Assembly: GCA_964531335.1 (NCBI GenBank)
Contig: CAZHEV010000024.1
Location: 1-24,911, forward strand
Direction of reading: 5' to 3'
Length of the DNA stretch: 24,911 bases
Origin: CAZHEV01 sp964531335 [NCBI: uncultured bacterium]
GTDB taxonomy: Bacteria; Eisenbacteria; RBG-16-71-46; CAZHEV01
In this document: piece by piece, positions 6,597 to 14,481 of the stretch
Position numbering within the stretch: position 1 is the stretch's first letter
Layout: each line of letters starts with the position of its first letter
Made by a program: the position numbers and the translations under genes
The notes under the pieces: model-generated
The model's input: only the letters and a program-made list of their open reading frames with translations
Told to the model about the DNA's origin: nothing
The model's database searches: none

Positions 6597-7931
6597 TCAT
6601 AGGACGGGCATGTACTTCTTGGTTTCGTACTCGGTCACCTGGACCCTGTAGTTGTCCCACTCGATGTATTTGTTCTCTATGAACTTCGAGAAGACGTGCT
6701 CACCCAGGGTCTCCCTCACGAGATCGCTTCTCGCCGCGATCTCGACGCTCGCATAGAGACTGTCCGGCAGGGTCTCGATCCCCCGACTTTCCCGCTCTTC
6801 CGGGCTCATGAGATAGATGTCCTCTTCCACGGGATCGGGAAGGGGGTACCGGCCGTTCACTCCCCGCATGCCCGCGGCCAGCATCACGGCGAAAGCGAGG
6901 TAAGGATTGCACGCCGGGTCGGGGCAGCGGAACTCCACACGCGTCGCCGAGGGCTTGCCCGGCTTGTACTTGGGAACCCTAACCAGGGCCGAGCGGTTTC
7001 TCTGCCCCCAGGCGACGTACACCGGCGCTTCGTAGCCCGGCACCAGCCTCTTGTAGGAATTCACCCACTGATTCGTCACCGCCACTATCTCTTTGCAGTG
7101 CCTGAGTATTCCGGCCAGGTAACCACGGCCGATATCGGATAGACGATAGTCACCCCTGTCATCGAAGAACGCGTTCTCGCCGTTCCTGAACAGCGACTGG
7201 TGAACGTGCATCCCGTTTCCGTTTTGCGCAAAGACGGGCTTGGGCATGAAGGTGGCGTATATGCCGCGGCGGCGCGCCACCTCCTTGACCAGGAACTTGT
7301 AGGTCATGGTCTGGTCGGCCATGGTGAGCGCGTCGGCGTGCTTCAGATCTATCTCGTGCTGGCTCGGGGCGACCTCGTGGTGGGCGGCCTCGACGGCGAT
7401 GCTCATCGCCTGAAGCGCGTGGACCGTCTCCTGTCTTATCTCGGACCCCAGATCGAACGGTATCAGATCGAAGTATCCCGCCGGATCGAGCGGCTCGGTG
7501 GAGCTATCGTCCTTGAAATAACAATACTCGAGCTCCGGTCCCACGCTGAAGGTGTACCCCCCCTGTTTCAGCTTTTCCATCTCGGTCTTCAGCAAGTGCC
7601 GCGGGTCGCCGGGATACGGCTTCTTGTCGGGCGTCAGCACATCGCAGATCAGTCGCGCGCTGGGCCGGCCGTCGGCCATCCACGGCAGGATCCTGAAGGT
7701 CTCGGGAATCGGCTTCGCCAGCAGGTCGCTCTCGTAGATGCGGGCGAACCCCTCCACCGAGGAACCGTCGAAACCGAGACCCTCGTCGAAGGCGACCTCG
7801 AGTTGCGCCGGAGGTATGCCGAACGATTTGGTCTTGCCCAGGATGTCACAGAACCAAAGATTGATTATGCTGAGGTTGTTGTCATGGGCGTACTTGACTA
7901 TCTCTTCTTTCGTAGTCGGTAACAAATCCAT
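6597..7931 (-). CDS. glnA: Glutamine synthetase type I (GSI-alpha-like)
   Basis: A 444-residue enzyme, the same length as Bacillus GlnA, catalysing ATP-dependent amidation of glutamate. Seen motifs: Asp55 loop GFDGSSVEG; metal and substrate ligands in GPELEY (131-136), HHEVAPSQHEIDLK (184-197) and NGNGMHVHQSL (237-247); KRLVPGYEAPVY (294-305) with the Glu flap; and RVEFRCPDPACNPY (331-344). R64 in GFARIYESDL corresponds to the arginine involved in feedback inhibition of Bacillus GSI-alpha. The adenylylation loop is EEDIYLMSPEE, not the longer beta-type sequence, so regulation by glutamine feedback is more likely than adenylylation. The start has GAAGGAGAC 9 nt upstream. The gene stands alone, divergent from ogt. 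Confidence 0.97.
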   Translation of the reverse strand: MDLLPTTKEEIVKYAHDNNLSIINLWFCDILGKTKSFGIPPAQLEVAFDEGLGFDGSSVEGFARIYESDLLAKPIPETFRILPWMADGRPSARLICDVLTPDKKPYPGDPRHLLKTEMEKLKQGGYTFSVGPELEYCYFKDDSSTEPLDPAGYFDLIPFDLGSEIRQETVHALQAMSIAVEAAHHEVAPSQHEIDLKHADALTMADQTMTYKFLVKEVARRRGIYATFMPKPVFAQNGNGMHVHQSLFRNGENAFFDDRGDYRLSDIGRGYLAGILRHCKEIVAVTNQWVNSYKRLVPGYEAPVYVAWGQRNRSALVRVPKYKPGKPSATRVEFRCPDPACNPYLAFAVMLAAGMRGVNGRYPLPDPVEEDIYLMSPEERESRGIETLPDSLYASVEIAARSDLVRETLGEHVFSKFIENKYIEWDNYRVQVTEYETKKYMPVL

Positions 7932-8040
7932 GGTCTACTGTCTCCTTCGCGGGACGGACGGCGCTCGGACAACAGATCTAATTGCGTCTCAGTGGGGCAA
8001 CGCGCGCGGACTCTAGAGTCTTGCAGACCGCGGACCTGTA

Positions 8041-8046
8041 TGTCAA
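8041..8046 (-). promoter_or_regulatory. Consensus -35 element upstream of glnA
   Basis: On the minus strand a perfect TTGACA lies 110 bp upstream of the glnA start. Hexamers at a 17-19 bp spacing (around 8016-8023) match the -10 consensus poorly. The promoter is therefore only half supported, or it depends on an activator. Confidence 0.3.
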
Positions 8047-8114
8047 CAGTCCGCACCGCCGGGCCCGGCGCGGCGTCACCGTAGACGTAAGATCCTGCTA
8101 CGACGCGCGTTAAA

Positions 8115-8130
8115 TGCCGCGCACGCGGCA
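8115..8130. promoter_or_regulatory. 16-bp perfect palindrome between glnA and ogt
   Basis: TGCCGCG (8115-8121) and CGCGGCA (8124-8130) are exact reverse complements around a 2-bp centre, too tight for an RNA loop, so a dimeric protein site is more plausible. It lies just upstream of the ogt promoter and distal to that of glnA. The binder is unknown. Confidence 0.4.
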
Positions 8131-8152
8131 CTTCGCGACCGTGAGAGGGCGG

Positions 8153-8182
8153 TTGCGCGGCAAATAGCTCACCTGCTAAGAT
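8153..8182 (+). promoter_or_regulatory. Promoter of ogt with extended -10
   Basis: TTGCGC (8153-8158), an 18-bp spacer, then TAAGAT (8177-8182) preceded by TGC, which is an extended -10 motif. The leader to the ATG at 8241 is about 50 nt. Confidence 0.45.
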
Positions 8183-8240
8183 CCGTGTTACCCTCACCGT
8201 CATAGTTCTCGGACAAGCTCTTTCCAAACAAGGTGGCGCC

Positions 8241-8768
8241 ATGAACGCCCAGAAAGTAAGCTCGGAGATCATAAGCGTATCGAAGGTTCAAAGCGGCCTG
8301 CTGGGCGACATCTATGTCGCGCAGTCGCCGAAGGGACTGTGCAGCCTCAGCTTCGGAAGGGTAACCGAAAGGAGCTTCCTCCGGAGGCTCGGCGAGGCCC
8401 TCGGCGAAGGCGTCTCCTTCGAGATGAGATCGCTTCCCATAGTCGAGGTCCAGCTGGAGAACTACCTCTCAGGCAGGATGACCTCTTTCAACCTCGAGGT
8501 GGATCTGAGGACGGCCACCGAGTTCCAGAAACAGGTCCTCAGACAGACCATGAAGATTCCCTACGGGAAGACCTCAACCTACAGGGAGATCGCCGCTGGA
8601 GTGGGCCGCCCGGCCGCGTACAGGGCCGTCGGTAACGCGGTGGGGGCGAATCCCATCCCCATAGTGATACCTTGCCATCGAGTCCTGTCCTCGGACGGGG
8701 GGTTGGGCGGCTACAGCAGCGGCCTGTCCTACAAGAAAAAGCTCCTGGAGTTGGAGCGCGGAATCTAG
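8241..8768 (+). CDS. ogt: Methylated-DNA-protein cysteine S-methyltransferase
   Basis: A 175-residue suicide repair protein that moves the alkyl group from O6-alkylguanine to its own cysteine. The acceptor is Cys145 in IPCHRVLSSDG. The DNA-binding helix and arginine finger are in RAVGNAVGANPIP (128-140), and IPYGKTSTYREIA (107-119) begins the DNA-binding domain. The N-terminal ribonuclease-like domain is present (residues 10-90), so this is the two-domain Ogt/MGMT form without an Ada transcription module. A ribosome-binding site AAGGTGG precedes the ATG. It converges on thyX. Confidence 0.95.
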   Translation: MNAQKVSSEIISVSKVQSGLLGDIYVAQSPKGLCSLSFGRVTERSFLRRLGEALGEGVSFEMRSLPIVEVQLENYLSGRMTSFNLEVDLRTATEFQKQVLRQTMKIPYGKTSTYREIAAGVGRPAAYRAVGNAVGANPIPIVIPCHRVLSSDGGLGGYSSGLSYKKKLLELERGI

Positions 8769-8834
8769 AACCAGATCACGCTCTTCGATCGCCGGCGGCG
8801 GAGCGTCCGGTTGGTCCGCGTACTATGTTCACCT

Positions 8835-8850
8835 CCGGGCGGCGCCGCCC
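8835..8850. terminator. GC-rich palindrome between ogt and thyX
   Basis: A self-complementary run centred near 8843 (CGGGCGGC followed by GCCGCCCG) lies between the converging ogt and thyX genes and could form a short stem in either transcript. It has no T-tract, so intrinsic termination is uncertain. Confidence 0.3.
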
Positions 8851-8857
8851 GCCCCGC

Positions 8858-9802
8858 TCAGTCGTCCCGAGCGTCCTTCCAGGGAACCGGCAGGCCGAGC
8901 CTCTCGAGCTTCGTCTCGAGCTCCTCCCTTTCCCTGTTCCTCTTCAGGCCCCGCCGCCCTTGCTTGAGCCAGCCGTTCTCGGCCGCGCGCTTCCTCGCCG
9001 CCTCGAGATCGCCGCGGGCCACGCACCGCACTATCTCAGCGTCCAGGCGCGTTAGGGGCAGCGCATCGATCCTGTAATCGAGGAACGCCTCCCACGTCAC
9101 CGGACACCATCTCCTCACTATCTCGTTCCCGATGACGCCGGCATAAGTCCTTATCTCCAACTGGGCGTGAGGGTCCATCCTCAAGGACAGAAAGTGGAGC
9201 AGGTTGTGCAGGTCTATCTTCCAGTAGGCCTCGGTGTAGGTCGAAAGCGGAAGGTCTTTTCTCGCCTGCTCCCGGCCGACGCCCTTCGCGAGCCTCTCCT
9301 GGTAGACGCCTTGCGCCGCCTCTTGGATCTCTCTCTCCCTGCGGGACAACAACTCGCCTTCTTCGGCGCTTATGAAGCCGCTGGTTCCCTGGCGGTTCCC
9401 CACCGCCTGCTTTCTCCACTCGCCGGGGGCGGTCCTCTGCGCGGAGTCAATGGCTTCCGAGTAGCGAGTGGAGTACTCGTTGACATTGGCGGTTCTGTGA
9501 CGTATCCACTGGCGCCAGCAATCCATAGGCACTCGCACGTGCAGCTTTATCTCACACATCTCGAACGGAGTGGTGTGGCGATTTCGCATCAGATATCGGA
9601 TGAGTCCGCGGTCCTCGCTCACGCGCTTCGTGCCCTTGCCGTACGAAACGCGCGCCGCCTGCACTATCGATTCGTCGGTTCCCATGTAGTCGACGACCCG
9701 AACGAACCCATCGTCCAGGACCTTGAAGGGCCGTCCAAGGATCGAGTCGAGATCGCCCGAGCCAGGCCGCCCCAGCTTCTCTGTCTCGTCGCTCACTGGC
9801 AT
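8858..9802 (-). CDS. thyX: FAD-dependent thymidylate synthase
   Basis: A 314-residue ThyX that converts dUMP to dTMP with methylene-tetrahydrofolate and NADPH. The signature RHRX7S is exact: R101-H-R103, seven residues, then S111 (RHRTANVNEYSTRYS). Other family segments are RNRHTTPFEM (73-82), LSTYTEAYWKIDLHNLLHFL and RTYAGVIGNEIVRRW. It is longer than the ~220-250-residue classical enzyme; the extra residues are an N-terminal extension and a charged C-terminal tail rich in Arg/Glu/Lys. The start has CGGAGAA upstream. It follows the exonuclease gene by 45 bp on the same strand, so both probably share a transcript. No thyA is in the window. Confidence 0.95.
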   Translation of the reverse strand: MPVSDETEKLGRPGSGDLDSILGRPFKVLDDGFVRVVDYMGTDESIVQAARVSYGKGTKRVSEDRGLIRYLMRNRHTTPFEMCEIKLHVRVPMDCWRQWIRHRTANVNEYSTRYSEAIDSAQRTAPGEWRKQAVGNRQGTSGFISAEEGELLSRREREIQEAAQGVYQERLAKGVGREQARKDLPLSTYTEAYWKIDLHNLLHFLSLRMDPHAQLEIRTYAGVIGNEIVRRWCPVTWEAFLDYRIDALPLTRLDAEIVRCVARGDLEAARKRAAENGWLKQGRRGLKRNREREELETKLERLGLPVPWKDARDD

Positions 9803-9847
9803 AGTTCTCCGTATCGCGTCAATTCGGAGCTCGTCCGGTTCTCGCGG

Positions 9848-10504
9848 TCATAGCCTGCGGCCCGGCCGGCGTTCCGGCCGCCTGACCACCGCGTAATGAG
9901 TGTAGTAGTCGGCCGATCGCGCTCCGAGCGCTCCGACCGTGAACAGGCGCCTATCCCGGCATTTCCCCATGAAGTAGAGAAATAGCCTGGCCGTCGTCTC
10001 GGTATCGCCCAGGGCCCTATGGGGCGTCCCCTGTTCCAGCGAAAGCCTTGCCGCGAGCCGGCCCAGGGAGTTGCCGCCTCCACCGAACTCCCTCTTGGCC
10101 AGGACCAGCGTGTCCACGACGAGGTTCGACAGGGGCTCGAGCTTCAGCTTAATGAGCTTGCTCTGGATGAACGCCATATCGAACGGCGCGTTGTGAATCA
10201 CGAGGACGGACTCGCGCCCCAGGAAGTCGAGGAGGCCGGGGAGGACGTCCGTCATCGTCGGGGCGTCCCTGACCATCTCGTCGGTGATCCCGTTTATGGC
10301 GCCGGCGTCGGGGGGGATGGGCCTGCAAGGGTTGACCAGCGTACCGAAGGACTCCCGGATCCTTCCACCCTCCAGCGAAAGCGCGGCGATCTCGCAGATT
10401 TCGTGCCCCATGAAGACGTCGAGCCCGGTGGTCTCCACATCGAGCACGACGTACCTCGCGGCGAGCGAGTCCATGCCCATAGCCTCGCGAAACAAGTCAC
10501 TCAT
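9848..10504 (-). CDS. DnaQ-like DEDDh 3'-5' exonuclease
   Basis: A 218-residue exonuclease of the DNA polymerase III epsilon superfamily. The five catalytic residues are visible: D22 and E24 (VLDVETTGLD), D109 (HNAPFDMAFI), H162 and D167 (HRALGDTETT). Family landmarks GAINGITDEM and DTLVLAKRE are present. There is no clamp-binding or polymerase-binding extension recognisable enough to call it DnaQ itself, so it may be a proofreading subunit or a stand-alone exonuclease. It lies upstream of thyX in the same orientation. The ATG at 10504 is the longest start; M9 or M11 is possible because ribosome-binding sites are weak. Confidence 0.9.
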   Translation of the reverse strand: MSDLFREAMGMDSLAARYVVLDVETTGLDVFMGHEICEIAALSLEGGRIRESFGTLVNPCRPIPPDAGAINGITDEMVRDAPTMTDVLPGLLDFLGRESVLVIHNAPFDMAFIQSKLIKLKLEPLSNLVVDTLVLAKREFGGGGNSLGRLAARLSLEQGTPHRALGDTETTARLFLYFMGKCRDRRLFTVGALGARSADYYTHYAVVRRPERRPGRRL

Positions 10505-10631
10505 ATCCGGCTTTCTCGGCGTTCCAGCCGAAGTCTTTCTAATTCCCGGCGCCTATAGTAACATTGTAAGCTAACGCAGTACAGAGCGCAGCCGGTCCCC
10601 CGCAGGCAGAGGCACGCAGAAAGGTACCTCC

Positions 10632-12536
10632 ATGTCTTCAAAGCAATCACCGACTCCCTCCGCCGGGCCGGGCTCGAGCGCCGTGAGGGGCCTGGCTGCC
10701 GGCGCCGCGGCAGGATGCCTGGGCGGCGTCATAATCACAGCTTACAACCCCTTTTTCGTGGACTCCCTCTGGCTCGGCGTAGTCTCGTTGTGGGCCGCGC
10801 CCGCCGTGCTGGGAGCCCTCCTCTGGGCGGCGGGCCGCGGCGTCGCAGGACTTCTGCGACGCCGCCGCTCCGCCCGCGGGACGGTTCATCATGGGAGAGC
10901 AGCCACAGGCCGGCGCGCGGCTTATGTTCTCCTCCTTCTGCTTCTCGTGGTCGTCGGCTTGCGCCTGGTCGGGCATCTCAACAAGAAGGCGCCGGGGGCC
11001 CCGAACGCCGGGCCGCATGCGGTAATCATAGGCATCGACGGGGCCACGTGGGACATAATGGATCCCATGATGGACAGGGACGAGCTCCCGAACTTCGAGG
11101 CGCTCAGGAGACGCGGAGCCTCCGGGGTCCTGACTTCGATAGAGCCCACGCTTTCACCCGCCGTTTGGACCACCATCGCCACCGGAAAGACCAGGGCGAA
11201 GCACGGCGTGCTGGACTTCACCTACACCCAGGAAGACCTCCGTGTCCCGAGGATTTGGGAGCTGCTCGAAGGCGAGGGCAAGAGGGTGGGGATCATGTCC
11301 TGGCTCGTGACTTGGCCTCCCGCGGTCCGAAACGGCTTCATGATTCCCGGATGGCTGGCCCGCACCCCTGAGACATACCCGCCGCACCTGCATTTCGCGC
11401 TGGACATGATCCTGGGCGAGGGTCTCGCCAGGACGCCCCGCGAGTATCTGGCCTATGTAGTGGACGCCCCGAGGATCGGCGTCAGGATATCGAGCCTTTA
11501 TGAGGCGCTCAAGCTCGTCTCCTTCTCAAAGACCGCGGATCGCTCCTATCTGGAGCTTGTGCACAGGAAAGAGATGCTGAAGGGGAGGATCTTTTGCGAC
11601 ATCTTCTGTTGGCTTCTGGCAAAGCATCGACCTGATTTCGCCGCGGTGGTTTTCTACGGCACGGACAGCCTGGCGCACGTCTATTGGAAGTACATGGATG
11701 CCCTGGATCACTACTCGAGCCCGACGGGCGACTCGCAGGACGGGGGCGCCTGGGAGGTCAGTCGCGAAGACGCCGCCAAGTACGGCGACGCCATCAGGAA
11801 CTATTACAAGCTCGTGGACTCGTTCGTGCCGAGGATCCTCTCGTTGGTTCCCGAGGAGACGACCGTGTGCGTGCTCTCCGACCACGGCCACGGGCCCAGC
11901 GAGATAGACTGGGGATACTTCGTTCTGAGAGCTTCCACCTTGATCGAGACGCTGGGCCTGTCCGACAAGGTATCGGTCGCCTCGGTCGGGGACTGGTCGT
12001 TCTTGAGCGTTGCGCCCGACGCGAGGCCCGAGGATCTTGCGGATGCGGTCGAGGTCCTGTCGTCGCTGGTTGTGAGCGAGGGCGGCGTCCCGCTCCTCGA
12101 GATAGAGGCCAAGGAGTCGGCGACGCTGTCCCTTAGAATCGCCGAGGGTGTCGAGCGCTCCGATTCCTTCACCACTCCCGACGGAAGGGTCCTGAAGGTC
12201 ACGGACTTCGTGGACAAAACCGAGCTCTCCGGAACGCACAGGCTCCAGGGCGTGATAATGCTCTCCGGGCCGGGGATCAAGGGGGGCTCCTCCACTCGAG
12301 AGGCCTCCATCACGGACGTAACGCCGACGCTGCTGTACCTGATGCGCTCCCCCGTGGGAGAGGACATGGACGGCCGGGTCCTCGGCGAGTGCCTGGTAGA
12401 GCGCTTTCTTGCCGAGAATCCAGTGGTAGAAGTCGAGAGCCGCGACGGCGAGGTGGCCCTCCCGGGCGCATCCGGAGCCGAGGAGATGCCGGAGACCGTC
12501 AGAAAAAGGCTGCGCGAGCTGGGCTACATCAAGTAG
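10632..12536 (+). CDS. Membrane-anchored alkaline-phosphatase-superfamily phosphodiesterase
   Basis: A 634-residue protein. Three hydrophobic segments (about 18-38, 45-70 and 97-114) precede a type I phosphodiesterase/nucleotide pyrophosphatase domain (PF01663). Metal and catalytic features seen: D136 (IIGIDGATW); Ser175 in the nucleophile position (EPTLSPAVWTTIATG) where many relatives have Thr; D345 and H349 (YGTDSLAHVYW); D417 and H418 (LSDHGHGP); and H536 (SGTHRLQG). The C-terminus ERLRELGYI-like (KRLRELGYIK) is frequent in this subgroup. The substrate is unknown; relatives act on phosphodiesters, including lipid- or glycan-linked ones. The catalytic domain follows the last helix. The start has AAAGGT 8 nt upstream. 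It is divergent from the exonuclease gene. Confidence 0.88.
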   Translation: MSSKQSPTPSAGPGSSAVRGLAAGAAAGCLGGVIITAYNPFFVDSLWLGVVSLWAAPAVLGALLWAAGRGVAGLLRRRRSARGTVHHGRAATGRRAAYVLLLLLLVVVGLRLVGHLNKKAPGAPNAGPHAVIIGIDGATWDIMDPMMDRDELPNFEALRRRGASGVLTSIEPTLSPAVWTTIATGKTRAKHGVLDFTYTQEDLRVPRIWELLEGEGKRVGIMSWLVTWPPAVRNGFMIPGWLARTPETYPPHLHFALDMILGEGLARTPREYLAYVVDAPRIGVRISSLYEALKLVSFSKTADRSYLELVHRKEMLKGRIFCDIFCWLLAKHRPDFAAVVFYGTDSLAHVYWKYMDALDHYSSPTGDSQDGGAWEVSREDAAKYGDAIRNYYKLVDSFVPRILSLVPEETTVCVLSDHGHGPSEIDWGYFVLRASTLIETLGLSDKVSVASVGDWSFLSVAPDARPEDLADAVEVLSSLVVSEGGVPLLEIEAKESATLSLRIAEGVERSDSFTTPDGRVLKVTDFVDKTELSGTHRLQGVIMLSGPGIKGGSSTREASITDVTPTLLYLMRSPVGEDMDGRVLGECLVERFLAENPVVEVESRDGEVALPGASGAEEMPETVRKRLRELGYIK

Positions 12537-12620
12537 CCGCTTGCGCTCGAGCCCCCAGCGCCTCCTGTAATCCCCCGATCCCGCTCACTGGCAACAAATT
12601 TCCAAAGCGGCAATTGCAGG

Positions 12621-12649
12621 TGGACAAATTCCGTTATCTTTGTTATAAT
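12621..12649 (+). promoter_or_regulatory. Strong extended -10 promoter of the XRE regulator
   Basis: TGGACA (12621-12626), a 17-bp spacer and a perfect TATAAT (12644-12649) preceded by TGT, an extended -10. This is the best match to a housekeeping promoter that I found in the window. A direct repeat ACAAATT(T)CC (12594-12603 and 12624-12632, 30 bp apart) overlaps it and could be an autoregulatory site. An AGAGGAG ribosome-binding site lies before the ATG at 12679. Confidence 0.7.
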
Positions 12650-12678
12650 TTTGGCGTTCGCCCCAAGAGGAGCCATCG

Positions 12679-13407
12679 ATGTTTTTGCCTCAGAAGCTAA
12701 GGACCTTGCTCGATCAGCGGCGCATGAGGCCCGCCGATCTGTCGAGAGCGTCCGGCATACCCCCAGCCTCGATAACCCGCTACCTGCACGGGGAAAGGCA
12801 GCCGACTGTCGAGAATCTGACTCGAATCGCCGAGGCCTTGGACGTTCCCATCGACATGCTAACCTCCTCCTCTGCACCCGTGAGAAGCTCCGAGCCGATG
12901 ACCGACCTCGAGATTGCCTTCACTCTCAGGGAGTTGGCGGAGAAGATCGGCAGGCGCGTCCCCTCTGAAGGAGGCGCCGAGCATCAGGGGGTGTCGAGGG
13001 TGCCGGTGCTGTCACACATAACCGAAGGGCTCCCGGGCGATTTCTCGAACATCAAGTCTCAGGAGTGGATCAGCCTGCCTCTAAGCTGGGTCAAGGACGC
13101 CGACGCTTTCGCTTTTGTGGCGGATACCCAGGCGCTTTCCAATTTCGGCGTCGCGGTCAACGACTACGTCATCGTGGCGCCCAGCATCAAGGTGGAGGAC
13201 GGCGATATCGTGCTGGCCGAGTTCAGCACGCCCGAGGGGCCCCAGGTGTTGCTCAGGAGGCTCCGGTTCGTAGATGACAAGATAGTGCTGGAAACGGCCA
13301 AGTCCAACACGCAGGCTCTGATATTGGCGCGAAACGACGCCAAGCTCAAGATAGCCGGCCCGGTGGTGTTCTCCGGCAGGGACCACAGGCCTGACTTGCG
13401 CAGATAG
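12679..13407 (+). CDS. XRE-family regulator with a catalytically altered S24/LexA-like domain
   Basis: A 242-residue two-domain regulator. Residues 5-60 form an XRE helix-turn-helix (KLRTLLDQRRMRPADLSRAS, ITRYLHGERQPTVENL). Residues 107-235 resemble the LexA/CI S24 domain (VPVLSHITEGLPGDF, NDYVIVAPSIKVEDGDIVLA, LLRRLRFVDDKIVLE). Aligned to autocleaving members, the Ser of GDSM is Thr150 (ADTQ), the catalytic Lys is Arg193 (LLRRL) and the Ala-Gly cleavage pair is Glu116-Gly117. It should therefore dimerise but not self-cleave. A stress sensor using a ligand or a partner, or a constitutive repressor, is more likely than an SOS switch. It has its own strong promoter and is followed by the FemAB-like gene. 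Confidence 0.85.
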   Translation: MFLPQKLRTLLDQRRMRPADLSRASGIPPASITRYLHGERQPTVENLTRIAEALDVPIDMLTSSSAPVRSSEPMTDLEIAFTLRELAEKIGRRVPSEGGAEHQGVSRVPVLSHITEGLPGDFSNIKSQEWISLPLSWVKDADAFAFVADTQALSNFGVAVNDYVIVAPSIKVEDGDIVLAEFSTPEGPQVLLRRLRFVDDKIVLETAKSNTQALILARNDAKLKIAGPVVFSGRDHRPDLRR

Positions 13408-13433
13408 ACTGCGCCCGGCTCACGGCAAGCACA

Positions 13434-13461
13434 CGCCCGGCTCCCCCTGGGGGTCCGGGCG
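13434..13461 (+). terminator. Hairpin between the XRE and FemAB-like genes
   Basis: CGCCCGG (13434-13440) pairs with CCGGGCG (13455-13461), with an inner CCCC/GGGG extension. No U-tract follows. The 3' arm abuts the GGAG at 13461-13464, the only ribosome-binding candidate for the next TTG start, so it may attenuate transcription or hide that site. Confidence 0.4.
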
Positions 13462-13476
13462 GAGTTTCATGGACAA

Positions 13477-14472
13477 TTGAAGATAGAATTACTCCGCAGC
13501 ATAGACGCCTCCCGCTGGGGCAGGCTTCTCGGCCGCTGCCCGTACAGGAGTCCCTTCTTTCACGAAGGCTGGACTCGCGTGCTGGCGACCTCCGACACCT
13601 CTTTCGATGCTTTCTGGCTGGTCGCTGTGGACAAGTCCGGCGAGTATGCGGGGGGGATGCCTCTCATCAATCAGCTCAACTTTCCCTTTCGCAGATTCCT
13701 ATCGTTGCCGTACGGCACTTACGGGGGCCCGATCGTGGCCGAAGGCGACGGCGCCGTTGAGACCGGGTTATTGCGGGCGATGGCGGAGGTGCTTCGCAGG
13801 CACAAGTCCAACTCCTTCTTCTGCGCCATCCCTCCGGACCGCGTCCACTGGCCCGAGGAGCGTCGCACCATCCTGGGAAGATCCAGGGTCCTCGAGGAGT
13901 CGACTCACGTGCTCGAGCTGAACGGAGACTTCGATACGATCTGGAAGGGATATCAGAAGAGAACCAGGAACATAATCAGAAAGGCCATCAAAGCGGGTAC
14001 GGACGTGAGAGTTGTGTCCGGACCGAAGCCGGCCAACACCCTGCACACACTCTACGCGCGGCAGGCCAGGGGCTGGCGTGGCCACAAGCCGTACAAGTAC
14101 AGGCTCATAGAAGGCTGCGCCACATATGAGGGCAGGGCCTTCGCTCAGCTCTGGCAGGCGGTGATAGACGAGCAGGTGCACTCTTCCCTGCTCGCCTTCT
14201 ACGACGACAGGGAGGTGTTTCCCTGGCTGATGGGATCCACGCCGGAGAGCAGGAAGCTCGGAATAAACAACCATCTTGTGTCCGAACTCATTAGAGACGC
14301 CTGCAACAGAGGGCTCGAACGGGTGAACCTCGGCGGCAGCATGGGAGACCCCGGAATAGAGCATTTCAAGAGGTCCCTCGGCGGAGTCAAAGTGCCCATC
14401 TACCACTACATCTGGGACAGCCGCCTGATAGCTCTCGCCCGGCGGGCCAGGAACGCCATCCGCCGGCGCTGA
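13477..14472 (+). CDS. FemAB/GNAT-like acyl- or aminoacyltransferase
   Basis: A 331-residue protein of the GNAT-fold family that includes FemAB peptidoglycan-bridge transferases and BioF2/CelD-like acetyltransferases (PF13480). Visible landmarks are YQKRTRNIIRKAIKAG (residues ~157-172, the basic 'RrnirrA' helix), LLAFYDDREVFPWLMGSTPE, LGINNHLVSELIRDACNRGL and VNLGGSMGDPGIEHFKRSLG. Likely it moves an acyl or aminoacyl group onto a cell-envelope component; the donor and acceptor cannot be told. The TTG start is chosen because no in-frame ATG or GTG fits; GGAG lies 12 nt upstream. Its stop lies 10 bp from the convergent transporter gene's stop. Confidence 0.85.
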   Translation: MKIELLRSIDASRWGRLLGRCPYRSPFFHEGWTRVLATSDTSFDAFWLVAVDKSGEYAGGMPLINQLNFPFRRFLSLPYGTYGGPIVAEGDGAVETGLLRAMAEVLRRHKSNSFFCAIPPDRVHWPEERRTILGRSRVLEESTHVLELNGDFDTIWKGYQKRTRNIIRKAIKAGTDVRVVSGPKPANTLHTLYARQARGWRGHKPYKYRLIEGCATYEGRAFAQLWQAVIDEQVHSSLLAFYDDREVFPWLMGSTPESRKLGINNHLVSELIRDACNRGLERVNLGGSMGDPGIEHFKRSLGGVKVPIYHYIWDSRLIALARRARNAIRRR

Positions 14473-14481
14473 CGGCCCTCC

